A stretch of 64,000 nt of DNA, taken from Dokdonella fugitiva. GTDB taxonomy: Bacteria > Pseudomonadota > Gammaproteobacteria > Xanthomonadales > Rhodanobacteraceae. This document shows, piece by piece, positions 46,701 through 54,867 of this stretch. The stretch is from positions 186,001 through 250,000 of the forward strand of contig NZ_SLWQ01000003.1 in the NCBI RefSeq assembly GCF_004342425.1, read 5' to 3'. How positions within the stretch are numbered: position 1 is the stretch's first letter; each line of letters opens with the position of its first letter. Position numbers and translations under genes: made by a program. The notes under the pieces were generated by a model. That model was not told the DNA's origin, did no database searches, and saw nothing but the letters and a program-made list of their open reading frames with translations.

Positions 46701-49700
46701 CAAGCTCGCGACCTTGCTCGAGCCGACGCTGCCAGCGACGGCGCCGGCGCCGGCACCGATCGCGGCGAGCGCACCCGCGCCCGCGACCGTCGCTGCCGAC
46801 GCGGCATCGCCGCTGCTCGCGCTTATCCAGAGCCAGCAGGCGCTCATGCAGCAGCAGATGCAGCTGCTCGCGAGCCTCGCCACCGGCACCGGCGCCGCGC
46901 CGGCCGCGGCCGCGCCCGCGCCGGCGGCGGCGTCGCGCACCGACGAAGCGCCGCCCGCGGATCTCGTCGAGCGGCCGTTCGGCGCGTCCGCGCGCATCAC
47001 GCTGCGGCGCGACCACGCGATGACGCCGGCGCAGCGCGCCTGGGTCGACGACTTCACGCGCCGCTACAACGCGCGCACCGCGCGTTCGAAGGCATACGCG
47101 CAGGCGCACCGCGCGCGCATGGCCGACCCGCGCGTCGTCACCGGCTTCAATCCGCTGTGGAAGGAGCTCGTCTACCCGATCGTCGTCGAGCGCTCGAAGG
47201 GCGCGCTGCTGCACGACCTCGACGGCAACGAATACGTCGACTGCCTCAACTCCTTCGGCGCGAATTTCCTCGGCCACCAGCCCGACTACGTCGTCGCCGC
47301 GCTCAAGCGGCAGGCCGACGCCGGCTTCGAAGTCGGTCCGCAGCATCCCCTCGCCGGCGAGGTCGCCGAGCTCATCGCCGGCATGACCGGCATGGCGCGC
47401 GTCGCGTTCTGCAACACCGGCTCGGAAGCGGTCATGGGCGCGATGCGCATCGCGCGCACGGTCACCGGCCGGCGCACGATCGCGATCTTCACCAATTCCT
47501 ACCACGGCATCTTCGACGAAGTGATCGTGCGCGGCACGCGCAGCCTGCGCTCGCTCGCCGCCGCGCCGGGCATCCTCGCCAGCGCGGTCGAGAACGTGCT
47601 CGTGCTCGACTACGGCAGTGACGAAGCCTTGCGCGTGCTGCGCGAGCGCGCGCACGAGCTCGCCGCGATCATGATCGAGCCGGTGCAGGGCAAGAACCCG
47701 TCGCTGCAACCGCGCGCGTTCGTGCAGGCGCTGCGCACGATCTGCGACGACGCGGGCTGCGCGCTGATCTTCGACGAGGTCATCACCGGCTTCCGCGTCG
47801 CACAGGGCGGCGCACAGGCGTACTACGGCGTGCGCGCGGACATCGCCACCTACGGCAAGATCATCGGCGGCGGCCTGCCGTTCGCGGCGATCGCCGGCGC
47901 CCCGCGCTGGCTCGACGCGCTCGACGGCGGCGACTGGCGCTTCGGCGACGATTCGTATCCGGAAGCGGGCGTCACCTATTTCGCCGGCACCTTCGTGCGC
48001 CATCCGCTCGCGCTCGCCGCGGCGAAGGCCGCGCTGTTGCACCTGAAGCGGCGCGGGCCGGCACTGCAGGAAGAACTCAACGCGCGCACGCAGGACCTCG
48101 TCACGCGCCTCAATGCATTGTTCGACGAGCGCGGCGCGCCGCTGCGCGCGGTCGGTTTCAGTTCGCTCTGGCGCATCGTCGCCGACGAGGACCAGCCGTA
48201 CGCGAGCCTGTTCTGGTATGCGCTGCGCGCGAACGGCCTGCACCTGTACGAACAGTTCAACTGCTTCCTCACCGAGGCGCACGGCGCCGCCGAGGTCGAG
48301 CGCATCGTGGCCGCGGTGCGCGCGGCGCTCGACGGCCTGCTCGGCGCCGGCCTGCTCGTGCCGCGCGGCGGGGCGCGCGCGGGCGCGCCCGTGGCCGACG
48401 CCGGCGACGCGCCGGCGCTGCCCGACGCGATCCCTCTCACCGACGGCCAGCTCGAGAAGTGGCTCGGCTGCCAGTACGGCGCGAATGCCGCGCTCGCCTG
48501 CAACGAGGCGGTCGTGCTCACGTTCGACGGCGCGCTCGACGTCGGCGCGCTGCAGCGCGCGCTCGCCACGGTCTGGCACCGGCACGAGGCGTTCCGCTTC
48601 GCAATCGCCGCCGATGGACGCACGTTGTCGTTGCAGGCGTTGCCGCCGCTGCCGCTGCAACAGGTCGATCTCGCCGGCGAAGACGCACAGGCGCGCCTCG
48701 ACGCGTGGTGCGATCGCCAGATGCGCGCGCCGTTCGATCTGGCGCGCGCGCCGCTCGTGCGCTTCACGCTGCTCAGGCTCGGCGAGCATCGCCATGCGCT
48801 GCACCTGGTCGCGCATCACCTCATCATGGACGGCTGGTCGCTCGCCGTGTTCTGCGACGAGCTGCAGGCCTGCTACAACGCGTACGTGGGCGGGCGCGAG
48901 CCGCGCCTCGCGCCGGCGCAGAGCTTCCGCGCCTACGCGCTCGCCGAGCGCGCGCGCCGCGACGCCAACGGTGCCGCGCAGATCGCCTACTGGAACCGCG
49001 TCTACGCCGACATTCCCGCGCCGCTGGAACTGCCGGGCGACCGTCCGCACGTCGAAGACGCCGGCTTCGATGCCGACACGGAACGGCACGTGTTTCCCGC
49101 GCCGCTCGCCGCCGCGCTGCGCGCCGAGGCGCGCCGGCGCGGGGTGACGCTGTATGGCCTCCTGCTCGGTGCGTTCGGCCTGTTCGTCGCGCGCCTGTCG
49201 GGACAGCGTGATTTCGCCATCGCGATCCCGTTCTCCGGCCAGGCGCTCGCGGGCAGCGGCGCACTGATCGGCGACGGCGTCAATACCTTGCCGCTGCGCC
49301 TGCGCATCGACCCGCATGCCGGTGCCGACGCCGCGGTGTCGACCGCTCAGGCCGCGCTGCTCGACGCGGCCGAGCACCAGGACCTCACGCTGATGACGAT
49401 CCTGCGCGCGCGTTCGCTGCGCCGGCGCAGCGGGCGTGGCGCGCTCGGCGAAATCATCTTCAACCTCAATCCGCGCGTGCGCACGCCGCAGTTCGACGGC
49501 GTCGTCACCGAATGGCGCGACTGCCGCCACGTCGCGCTGCTGTGGGACCTGTTCTTCAACCTCAACGACGACGGGCGCCAGCTCGCGCTCGACCTGCACT
49601 ACCGCACCGCCCTGTACGACGCGGCGACGATCCGGCGCTGGATCGCCGGATACGAACGAATGCTCGAGGACATCGGCATGCAAACCCCTGACCCTGTGGC

Positions 49701-51576
49701 CGCACCGACGCGACCGGCGGCGACCGTGGCCGCCGCGGAGCCGCCGGCATCGCTCCCTGCAGTACGTCCCGGCCCCACGCTGCTCGATCTCGTCGAGGAG
49801 CAGGTGCGCGCGGCGCCCGAACGCATCGCGGTCAGCTGCGATACGCAGCGTTACACCTACGCCGACCTCTGGCGCGCGAGCGGCCGCGTCGCGTCGCGCC
49901 TGCTCGCCGCGGGCGTCGCGCGCGGCGACCTCGTCGGCATCTGCATGCCGAGGCGCAGTGAAATGGTCGCGGCCGCGCTCGGCGTGCTGCGCGCGGGTGC
50001 AGCCTACGTGCCGCTCGATTCGAGCTTCCCGGACAAGCGCCTGCGCACGATGATCGAACGCGCCGCGCTGCGCCACACGGTCGTCCTCGCCGGACACGAG
50101 CTGCCGGCCGCGGTGACCGAACACGATGCGGTGCTGGTCCCGGTCGACGATGCGGACATCCGCGCCGGCGGCGAGGACGAGGCGGCACTGCCGGCCGTCG
50201 GCGGCGCCGACCTCGCTTACGTGCTGTTCACGTCGGGGTCGACGGGCGAGCCGAAGGGCGTGCGCATCCTGCATCGCAACCTGGCCAATTTCCTCCGTTC
50301 GATGCGCGAATCGCCCGGCTTCGGGCCCGATGACGTCATCTGCGCGGTGACCACGCTGTCGTTCGACATCGCCGGGCTCGAGCTGTACCTGCCGCTCGTC
50401 AGCGGCGCGCGCGTGCACATCGCGACCGAAGCGGAAGTGCGCGATCCGCAGAAGACGATGGCCCTGATGAAGGCCTGCGGCGCGACCGTGCTGCAGACCA
50501 CGCCGACCCTGCTGCGCCTGCTCTGCGACGGCGGCCGCGTCGAAGGCCTCGCCGGCCTCAAGCTGCTCGTCGGTGGCGAAGCGATGCCGCGCGACCTCGC
50601 CAACGAGGTCGTGCGCCACTGCCGCGAACTGTGGAACATGTACGGCCCGACCGAAACCACGATCTGGTCGACGATCCATCGCGTCGAAGCCGGCGAGGGC
50701 CCCGTGCCGCTCGGCCGGCCGATCGCGAACACGCGCATCCACGTTCTCGACGAGGCGGGCCGCCCGCTCGGCGCGGGCGAGCGGGGCGAGATCTGGATCG
50801 GCGGCGACGGTGTCGCCGACGGCTACCTCAACCGGCCCGACCTCACCGCCGAACGATTCCGCGTCGATCCGTTCGCGGACGACGGCAGCCGCATGTACCG
50901 CACCGGCGACGTCGGCAGCCTCGAGGACGGCGTGCTGTATTTCCACGGCCGTGCCGACGACCAGGTGAAGCTGCGCGGGTTCCGCATCGAGCTCGGCGAC
51001 ATCGAAGCCGCCGCGCACGAGGACCCGCTCGTGCGCGAAGCCGCCGCCGCGGTGCGCGAATTCGGGTCGCACGACCAGCGCCTCGTGCTCTACGTGACCT
51101 CGCGCGACCGCTACGGCGACCTCGCCGGTCGCCTGCGCGAGCGCCTGCGCGAATCGCTGCCGCCGTACATGCGGCCGAACCACATCGTCGTGCTCGAAAC
51201 GATGCCGACCACGCCGAACGGCAAGACCGACCGCAAGGCGCTGCCGATGCCGTCCGAGCAGGGCGGCCACGCCGATGACGCCACGTCCGCGCCGGTCGAC
51301 GCGCGCGTGAACTACCTCGCCGCGCTCTGGTGCGAACTCATCGGCGTCGCCGAGGCACGCGTCGACGACAACTTCTTCGACCTCGGCGGCGATTCGCTGC
51401 TCGCGGTCGACATGATGGCGCGCGTCGAACGCGAAACCGGCGTGCGCCTCAACGTGCTCGCGATCGCCACCGGCACGCTCGGCAGCGTGGCCGAGATGCT
51501 GCCGCGCGAACGCGCGGCGAAACAGGGCGGCTGGATGTCGCGCCTGCGCGGCCTGTTCGGCGGGCGCGGCGGATGA
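43795..51576 (+). CDS. Hybrid PKS-aminotransferase-NRPS megasynthase
   Basis: 2593 aa. In order: KS (1-430; Cys177 in TACSTS, His313, His353), AT (520-870; GHSIGEY Ser618, HAFH 714-717 indicating malonyl-CoA), ACP (Ser938 in LGLDSL), Gln/Ala-rich linker, glutamate-1-semialdehyde-type aminotransferase (1055-1480; PLP Lys1355 in TYGKIIGGGLP), condensation domain (1545-1960; HHLIMDG, His1675), adenylation (2000-2480; pocket DILQLGMIWK by hand, a glycine-type code), PCP (Ser2534 in LGGDSL). No KR, DH or TE. The KS-AT-ACP-AmT-C-A-PCP order matches the core of MycA/ItuA (mycosubtilin, iturin), which makes beta-amino acids, but without their acyl-ligase/ACP front. Expected chemistry: starter + malonyl, beta-amination, then coupling to glycine. 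Starter could be the prolyl unit from the preceding gene. Release must be in trans. Confidence 0.92.
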   Translation: MSGPALDGVAIVGMAGRFPGAASIDELWQNLLAGRESITRFAPDELSPLVPRELREHPRYVPARGIIAGVERFDAAFFGIPAREAQLIDPQQRVFLELCWNALEHAGIDPARAGGSIGVWAGTSNNGYRRLVDARPDIVAASGEFAAMLANEKDYVATRVAHRLGLTGPAISLYTACSTSLVAVAQAWYALMSWQCDVALAGGVNVVVPQESGYLPAEGAIESADGHCRPFDAEASGTVFSSGAGAVVLKRLADAIEQGDTIYAVIRGVGVNNDGADKASFGAPSVRGQAAAIRLALASANVDAGSIGYVEAHGTGTPLGDPIEVEALTRAFRADGAAPASCWLGSIKGNLGHLVAASGVAGLIKATLALHHGRIPPTANLRTPNPEIDFGASPFRLVQAPVEWPRGAPPRRAGVSSFGVGGTNAHVVLEEAPPAAAPGPARPASLLVLSARDDEALQRRATDLAAHLAHVQDADLADVAATLALGRKPMASRAAVVARSAAQARDALARIAPQRAGRPKLVFLFPGQGSQHADMARELAGTEPVFAEHFERCCALASARLGRDLRALILPAAGEAAAAAAGLAETRWTQPALFAVEYALARLWESWGIVADTMIGHSIGEYVAATLAGVFELEDAIALVCARGAAMQAQPPGAMLAVRAVAQAIAPRLGGGVSLAAVNAPELCVVAGTDTEIGALAVSLDAERIASTRLKVSHAFHSALMDGALPPFERAFANLRLAPPTRPFYSCVSGAPIDAHAAVEPAYWCRQLREPVRFADAIAHAIADGATLFVEVGPSQALTTFARSQLGEGGRAVASLGPAAKPGSDAEHLAAALGACWTCGREPDWDAYYAGQARRRVALPGYPFRGERHWIDVPTPAAGVPGETSMKEIHPAIVATPAAPQPTSRLRAELRELVESLTGEHLAAAQDEASFLELGLDSLSLTQAALELERRYGLKLKFRRLMEDVDSIAKLATLLEPTLPATAPAPAPIAASAPAPATVAADAASPLLALIQSQQALMQQQMQLLASLATGTGAAPAAAAPAPAAASRTDEAPPADLVERPFGASARITLRRDHAMTPAQRAWVDDFTRRYNARTARSKAYAQAHRARMADPRVVTGFNPLWKELVYPIVVERSKGALLHDLDGNEYVDCLNSFGANFLGHQPDYVVAALKRQADAGFEVGPQHPLAGEVAELIAGMTGMARVAFCNTGSEAVMGAMRIARTVTGRRTIAIFTNSYHGIFDEVIVRGTRSLRSLAAAPGILASAVENVLVLDYGSDEALRVLRERAHELAAIMIEPVQGKNPSLQPRAFVQALRTICDDAGCALIFDEVITGFRVAQGGAQAYYGVRADIATYGKIIGGGLPFAAIAGAPRWLDALDGGDWRFGDDSYPEAGVTYFAGTFVRHPLALAAAKAALLHLKRRGPALQEELNARTQDLVTRLNALFDERGAPLRAVGFSSLWRIVADEDQPYASLFWYALRANGLHLYEQFNCFLTEAHGAAEVERIVAAVRAALDGLLGAGLLVPRGGARAGAPVADAGDAPALPDAIPLTDGQLEKWLGCQYGANAALACNEAVVLTFDGALDVGALQRALATVWHRHEAFRFAIAADGRTLSLQALPPLPLQQVDLAGEDAQARLDAWCDRQMRAPFDLARAPLVRFTLLRLGEHRHALHLVAHHLIMDGWSLAVFCDELQACYNAYVGGREPRLAPAQSFRAYALAERARRDANGAAQIAYWNRVYADIPAPLELPGDRPHVEDAGFDADTERHVFPAPLAAALRAEARRRGVTLYGLLLGAFGLFVARLSGQRDFAIAIPFSGQALAGSGALIGDGVNTLPLRLRIDPHAGADAAVSTAQAALLDAAEHQDLTLMTILRARSLRRRSGRGALGEIIFNLNPRVRTPQFDGVVTEWRDCRHVALLWDLFFNLNDDGRQLALDLHYRTALYDAATIRRWIAGYERMLEDIGMQTPDPVAAPTRPAATVAAAEPPASLPAVRPGPTLLDLVEEQVRAAPERIAVSCDTQRYTYADLWRASGRVASRLLAAGVARGDLVGICMPRRSEMVAAALGVLRAGAAYVPLDSSFPDKRLRTMIERAALRHTVVLAGHELPAAVTEHDAVLVPVDDADIRAGGEDEAALPAVGGADLAYVLFTSGSTGEPKGVRILHRNLANFLRSMRESPGFGPDDVICAVTTLSFDIAGLELYLPLVSGARVHIATEAEVRDPQKTMALMKACGATVLQTTPTLLRLLCDGGRVEGLAGLKLLVGGEAMPRDLANEVVRHCRELWNMYGPTETTIWSTIHRVEAGEGPVPLGRPIANTRIHVLDEAGRPLGAGERGEIWIGGDGVADGYLNRPDLTAERFRVDPFADDGSRMYRTGDVGSLEDGVLYFHGRADDQVKLRGFRIELGDIEAAAHEDPLVREAAAAVREFGSHDQRLVLYVTSRDRYGDLAGRLRERLRESLPPYMRPNHIVVLETMPTTPNGKTDRKALPMPSEQGGHADDATSAPVDARVNYLAALWCELIGVAEARVDDNFFDLGGDSLLAVDMMARVERETGVRLNVLAIATGTLGSVAEMLPRERAAKQGGWMSRLRGLFGGRGG

Positions 51577-52400
51577 CGGCGACGATCGCACGGCCGGCGC
51601 CGGAGCGCGCCGGCGAGGCCCTGCACGAGTTCGCGTTCGCGGGTGCGCCGGAGCGGCGCCTGTTCACCGTGTTCCGCGCCGCGCGCGGCACGGCGCGCGC
51701 AGCGCTCGTGCTCTGCCCGCCGTTCTTCCACGAACAGTTCCTGAGCTACCGCCTGCTCTCGCTCGTCGCGGCGCGGCTGGCCGAGCGCGGCATCGCGAGC
51801 CTGCGTTTCGACTACTACGGCAGCGGTGATTCGTGGGGCGACGAACGCGCGTTCACGCTCGACGGCGCCTGCGCCGATGCCGGAACGGCGCTCGCCGAAG
51901 TCACGCGCCGCGTGCCCGGCGTGCCGCTGGTCGCGTTCGGCGCGCGCGCCGGCGCATGGCCGGCTGCGCGGCTCGCGCGACAGCATCGCCTGCCGCTGTG
52001 GTTGTGGCAACCGCTCACGGACGGCCGTGCATGGCTCGACGAGCTCGTCGCGATGGACGCGCGCGAGCGAGCTTCGCGATTGCGTTATCCGTTCATCGGC
52101 ACGCAGCCGAAAGCGGCCGATCCGGAGCGCCTGCTCGCCTCGTACTGTCCGCCTGCACTGCGCGCGCAGATCGCGGCCGAGCGGCTCGACGACCTGCTCG
52201 GCGACGGCCTGTCCGACGTGCACGTCGTCGACGACGAGCGCGCCGCGCCGATCGCGCACGCACGCCAGCGCCTCGCCCTGCCGGCCGCGGCCGCGGGCTG
52301 GCACGAGCAGATCGACCTGCGCGCGACCTTCATCACGCCGCCGGTCGCGGCGTGCATCGACGCGCTCGCCCAGGCGGCGCCCGGCGGAGGGACGGCATGA
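51573..52400 (+). CDS. Alpha/beta hydrolase with R in place of the elbow Ser
   Basis: 275 aa, S33-like. CPPFFHEQFLSYRLLSLVAARLAERGIASLRFDYYGSGDSWG is the usual oxyanion and strand region, but the nucleophile elbow reads G-A-R-A-G (VAFGARAGAW), so Ser is replaced by Arg. This recalls the exosortase-A-associated hydrolase 2 family, whose members as I remember carry a similar G-x-R-x-G. It is likely non-catalytic or acts unusually. ATGA overlap with both neighbours; encoded right after a TE-less synthase, it may scaffold or assist product release. Confidence 0.78.
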   Translation: MTATIARPAPERAGEALHEFAFAGAPERRLFTVFRAARGTARAALVLCPPFFHEQFLSYRLLSLVAARLAERGIASLRFDYYGSGDSWGDERAFTLDGACADAGTALAEVTRRVPGVPLVAFGARAGAWPAARLARQHRLPLWLWQPLTDGRAWLDELVAMDARERASRLRYPFIGTQPKAADPERLLASYCPPALRAQIAAERLDDLLGDGLSDVHVVDDERAAPIAHARQRLALPAAAAGWHEQIDLRATFITPPVAACIDALAQAAPGGGTA

Positions 52401-53179
52401 TCGAGGAAACGCCGATCGACCTCGGCCTCGGCCTCACCGGCGTGCTCACGCGCCCTGCACAGCCGACGCGCCGGCCGCTGTGGGTGCTGCTCAACGCCGG
52501 CTTCATCCCGCGCTCGGGCCCATTCCGCATGCACGTCGACCTCGCGCGCCAGCTCGCCGCGCAGGGGTTCGCGGTGCTGCGCGTCGACCAGCCCGGCGTC
52601 GGCGACGCGCCGCCCAAGCGTGGCGACGACATCGCGGTGATCCGCCACGGCTTCGACCGCCTCGCCGAGCTCGCCGGCGCCGACCGCTTCATCATCGGCG
52701 GACTGTGCAGCGCGGCCGACCAGGGCTGGAAGGTCGCGCTCGCCGACGAACGCGTCTGCGGCCTGCTCCTGCTCGACCCGTACGCGCACCGCGGCGCGTG
52801 GTTCCGCATCGGCCAACTGCAGCTCCTGCTCGGCCGCGGCGCGTCGGCGCTGAAGACCCTGCTCGGCCGTTTCACGCGGCGCCGGCGCGCGCCCGCGATC
52901 GGCGACGGCAACATGCGCGACTGGCCGTCGCTCGCCGCCGCGCGCGTCGAACTCGGCCGGCTCGTCGCGCGCGAAGTCGGCGTGTTCGCGCTCTACACCG
53001 GCGGCGCCGCCGCGTACTTCACGCACCGCGCGCAGTTCGCCGCGACGTTCGGCGCGGCGGCCGCGGCGCCGTGCGTGCATTTCGACCATTGGCCCGACTG
53101 CGACCACATGTTCATGCGCGTGCAGGATCGCGCACGCCTGTTGCAGGCGATCGGCGACTGGGGCCGGGCCTTCGCATGA
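52397..53179 (+). CDS. Alpha/beta hydrolase with Cys nucleophile elbow
   Basis: 260 aa, hydrolase-1-like partner of the preceding gene. NAGFIPRSGPFRMHVDLARQLAAQGFAVLRVDQPGVGDAP leads to IIGGLCSAADQGW, an elbow G-L-C-S-A with Cys where Ser is normal; a Cys nucleophile is compatible with thioesterase/acyltransferase chemistry. An Asp (in LLLDPYAHRG) and a late His (CDHMFMR) could complete a triad. A good candidate for releasing the peptidyl thioester from the last PCP, by hydrolysis or transfer. Overlaps neighbours by 4 nt. Confidence 0.78.
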   Translation: MIEETPIDLGLGLTGVLTRPAQPTRRPLWVLLNAGFIPRSGPFRMHVDLARQLAAQGFAVLRVDQPGVGDAPPKRGDDIAVIRHGFDRLAELAGADRFIIGGLCSAADQGWKVALADERVCGLLLLDPYAHRGAWFRIGQLQLLLGRGASALKTLLGRFTRRRRAPAIGDGNMRDWPSLAAARVELGRLVAREVGVFALYTGGAAAYFTHRAQFAATFGAAAAAPCVHFDHWPDCDHMFMRVQDRARLLQAIGDWGRAFA

Positions 53180-54867
53180 CGCAGCGTGCCGATGCCGCCG
53201 CGCCGACGCCGCTGTACGCGCCGTTGCCGCCGGGATGCCGTGCGCTGCGCGTGGTCGCCCTCGTCGATCGCGAGGTCGTGCCCGCGTGGATCGCCGAGGC
53301 GCTCGCCGCGCTGGCGGCCGACGACGCCTGCGAACTGGTCGCGGTGCTGCGTGCGCCGCTGCCGCCGCCGCGGCCGCGCCATCGCGCGATCGACGCGTTC
53401 GTGCGCATCGATGCCGCGCTCGCCGGCGCGGCGCGCAAGGCGACCGCCGCGGTCGCCTTGCGCGATCGCCTCGCCGGCGTGCCGCTGCACGACGTCGTCG
53501 CGCGCGAGGATGCCGGCGGGCTCGCGCTCGACGAGCGCGCGGCGGCGCTGCTGCGCGCGCTCGAAGCCGACCTGCTGCTGGGTTTCGGCCTGCCGCCGCC
53601 GACGCCGGCGGTGCGCGCGCTCGCGCGTCGTGGCGCCTGGTTCCTCGAGCGCGACGCCACCGACGCACGCCGGCACGGCCTGCGCCATCTCGACGCGTTG
53701 CGCCGCGGCGACGCGGTGAGCCGCGGCGGCGTCGTCATGCACGACGGCGACGGCTGGCGCCTGTGCGGCGGCGACGACTGGAGCGCGACCGCGCAACTCT
53801 CGTTCGCGCGCAACCGCGCGTACCAGTTGCTGCGCGTGCCAGCGATCCTCGTGCGCCTGCTGCGCCATCTCGCCGCGGGCCAAGCGCCGACGGGCGAAAC
53901 AGTGCCCGCGTTCACGCCACCCGGCGTGATCGCGACCGTGCTGCTCGCGTTGCGCCTCGCCGCACGCGCGCTGCGCCGGCATCTGCCGCGCCTCGGGCGC
54001 GCCGAGGACTGGGTGCTCGCGGCGCGCCGCACCGACGCGCCGCTCGACCCCGCACGACCGGATGCGCAGGGGTTGCGCGTGCTGGCGACGCCGCCCGGCC
54101 GGTTCTGGGCCGACCCGTCGCTCGTCCACCATGAAGGGCGCGACTGGCTGTTCGTCGAGGAGTATCCCTACGCGACGCGGCGCGGGCGCATCGCGGTCGC
54201 CGAGCTCGACGCCACGCTCGCGCCGATAAACGTGCGCACGGTGTTCGACGAACCATGGCACCTGTCCTACCCGCTCGTGTACGAATGGCAGGGCGAGCTC
54301 TGGCTCACGGTCGAGTCCTCCGCGGCACGCACGTTCGCATTGCATCGTGCGATCGAATTCCCGGCGCGCTGGGCGTTCGCGGCGGAACTGCTGCGCGGCC
54401 GCAACGCGGTCGACGGTACCCTGCATCATGACGGCACGCACTGGTACCTGTTCGCCTGCATCAGCGAGAGCCCGCTCGACGTCGACCGCCGCGTGTGGAC
54501 CGACCTGTTCCTGTTCGTCGCCGACTCGCCGCTCGGACCGTGGCGCGCGCATCCGGCCAATCCGCTCCTCAGCGACGTGCGTCGCGCGCGACCGGCCGGC
54601 AAGCTGTTCGCGCACGAGGGGCGCCTGATCCGTCCCGCGCAGGATTGCAGCGTCGACTACGGCTACGCGGTGGTCTTCAACGAAGTCGTCGCGCTCGATC
54701 CACAGCGCTACGAGGAGCGGCCGCTCGGTCGCATCGAACCCGACTGGCTGCGCGGCCTGCGCGGCTGCCACACCTACAACCGCGGCGCCGGCATCGAGAT
54801 CGTCGACGGCAAGCGGCTCGTGCCGCGCCGGCACCTGCGCGCCGCGACGACACCGGAGTCCCCGTGA
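53176..54867 (+). CDS. Formyltransferase-like/beta-propeller fusion protein
   Basis: 563 aa. Residues about 20-240 have a formyltransferase-N-like Rossmann outline (LRVVALVDREVVPAWIAEAL..., DLLLGFGLPPP..., GAWFLERD, LRHLDALRRGD) but the HxSLLP-type catalytic site is not visible. Residues about 300-560 resemble a GH43-like five-bladed propeller of the GINT1 N-terminal type (FWADPSLVHHEGRDWLFVEEY, DGTLHHDGTHWYLF, NPLLSDVRRARPAGKLF, QDCSVDYGYAVVF). This fusion occurs in bacterial glycan loci. Role here unproven: sugar modification or transfer onto the peptide product is plausible, given the GalE next door. Overlaps neighbours by 4 nt. Confidence 0.65.
   Translation: MTQRADAAAPTPLYAPLPPGCRALRVVALVDREVVPAWIAEALAALAADDACELVAVLRAPLPPPRPRHRAIDAFVRIDAALAGAARKATAAVALRDRLAGVPLHDVVAREDAGGLALDERAAALLRALEADLLLGFGLPPPTPAVRALARRGAWFLERDATDARRHGLRHLDALRRGDAVSRGGVVMHDGDGWRLCGGDDWSATAQLSFARNRAYQLLRVPAILVRLLRHLAAGQAPTGETVPAFTPPGVIATVLLALRLAARALRRHLPRLGRAEDWVLAARRTDAPLDPARPDAQGLRVLATPPGRFWADPSLVHHEGRDWLFVEEYPYATRRGRIAVAELDATLAPINVRTVFDEPWHLSYPLVYEWQGELWLTVESSAARTFALHRAIEFPARWAFAAELLRGRNAVDGTLHHDGTHWYLFACISESPLDVDRRVWTDLFLFVADSPLGPWRAHPANPLLSDVRRARPAGKLFAHEGRLIRPAQDCSVDYGYAVVFNEVVALDPQRYEERPLGRIEPDWLRGLRGCHTYNRGAGIEIVDGKRLVPRRHLRAATTPESP

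Noticed and set aside
43651-51591. A 2646-codon open frame on the minus strand opposite the megasynthase
   Set aside because: It mirrors the real gene in very GC-rich DNA where stop codons are rare; composition is Arg/Ala/Asp/Glu-rich without any domain text, while the plus strand has full KS-AT-AmT-C-A motifs.
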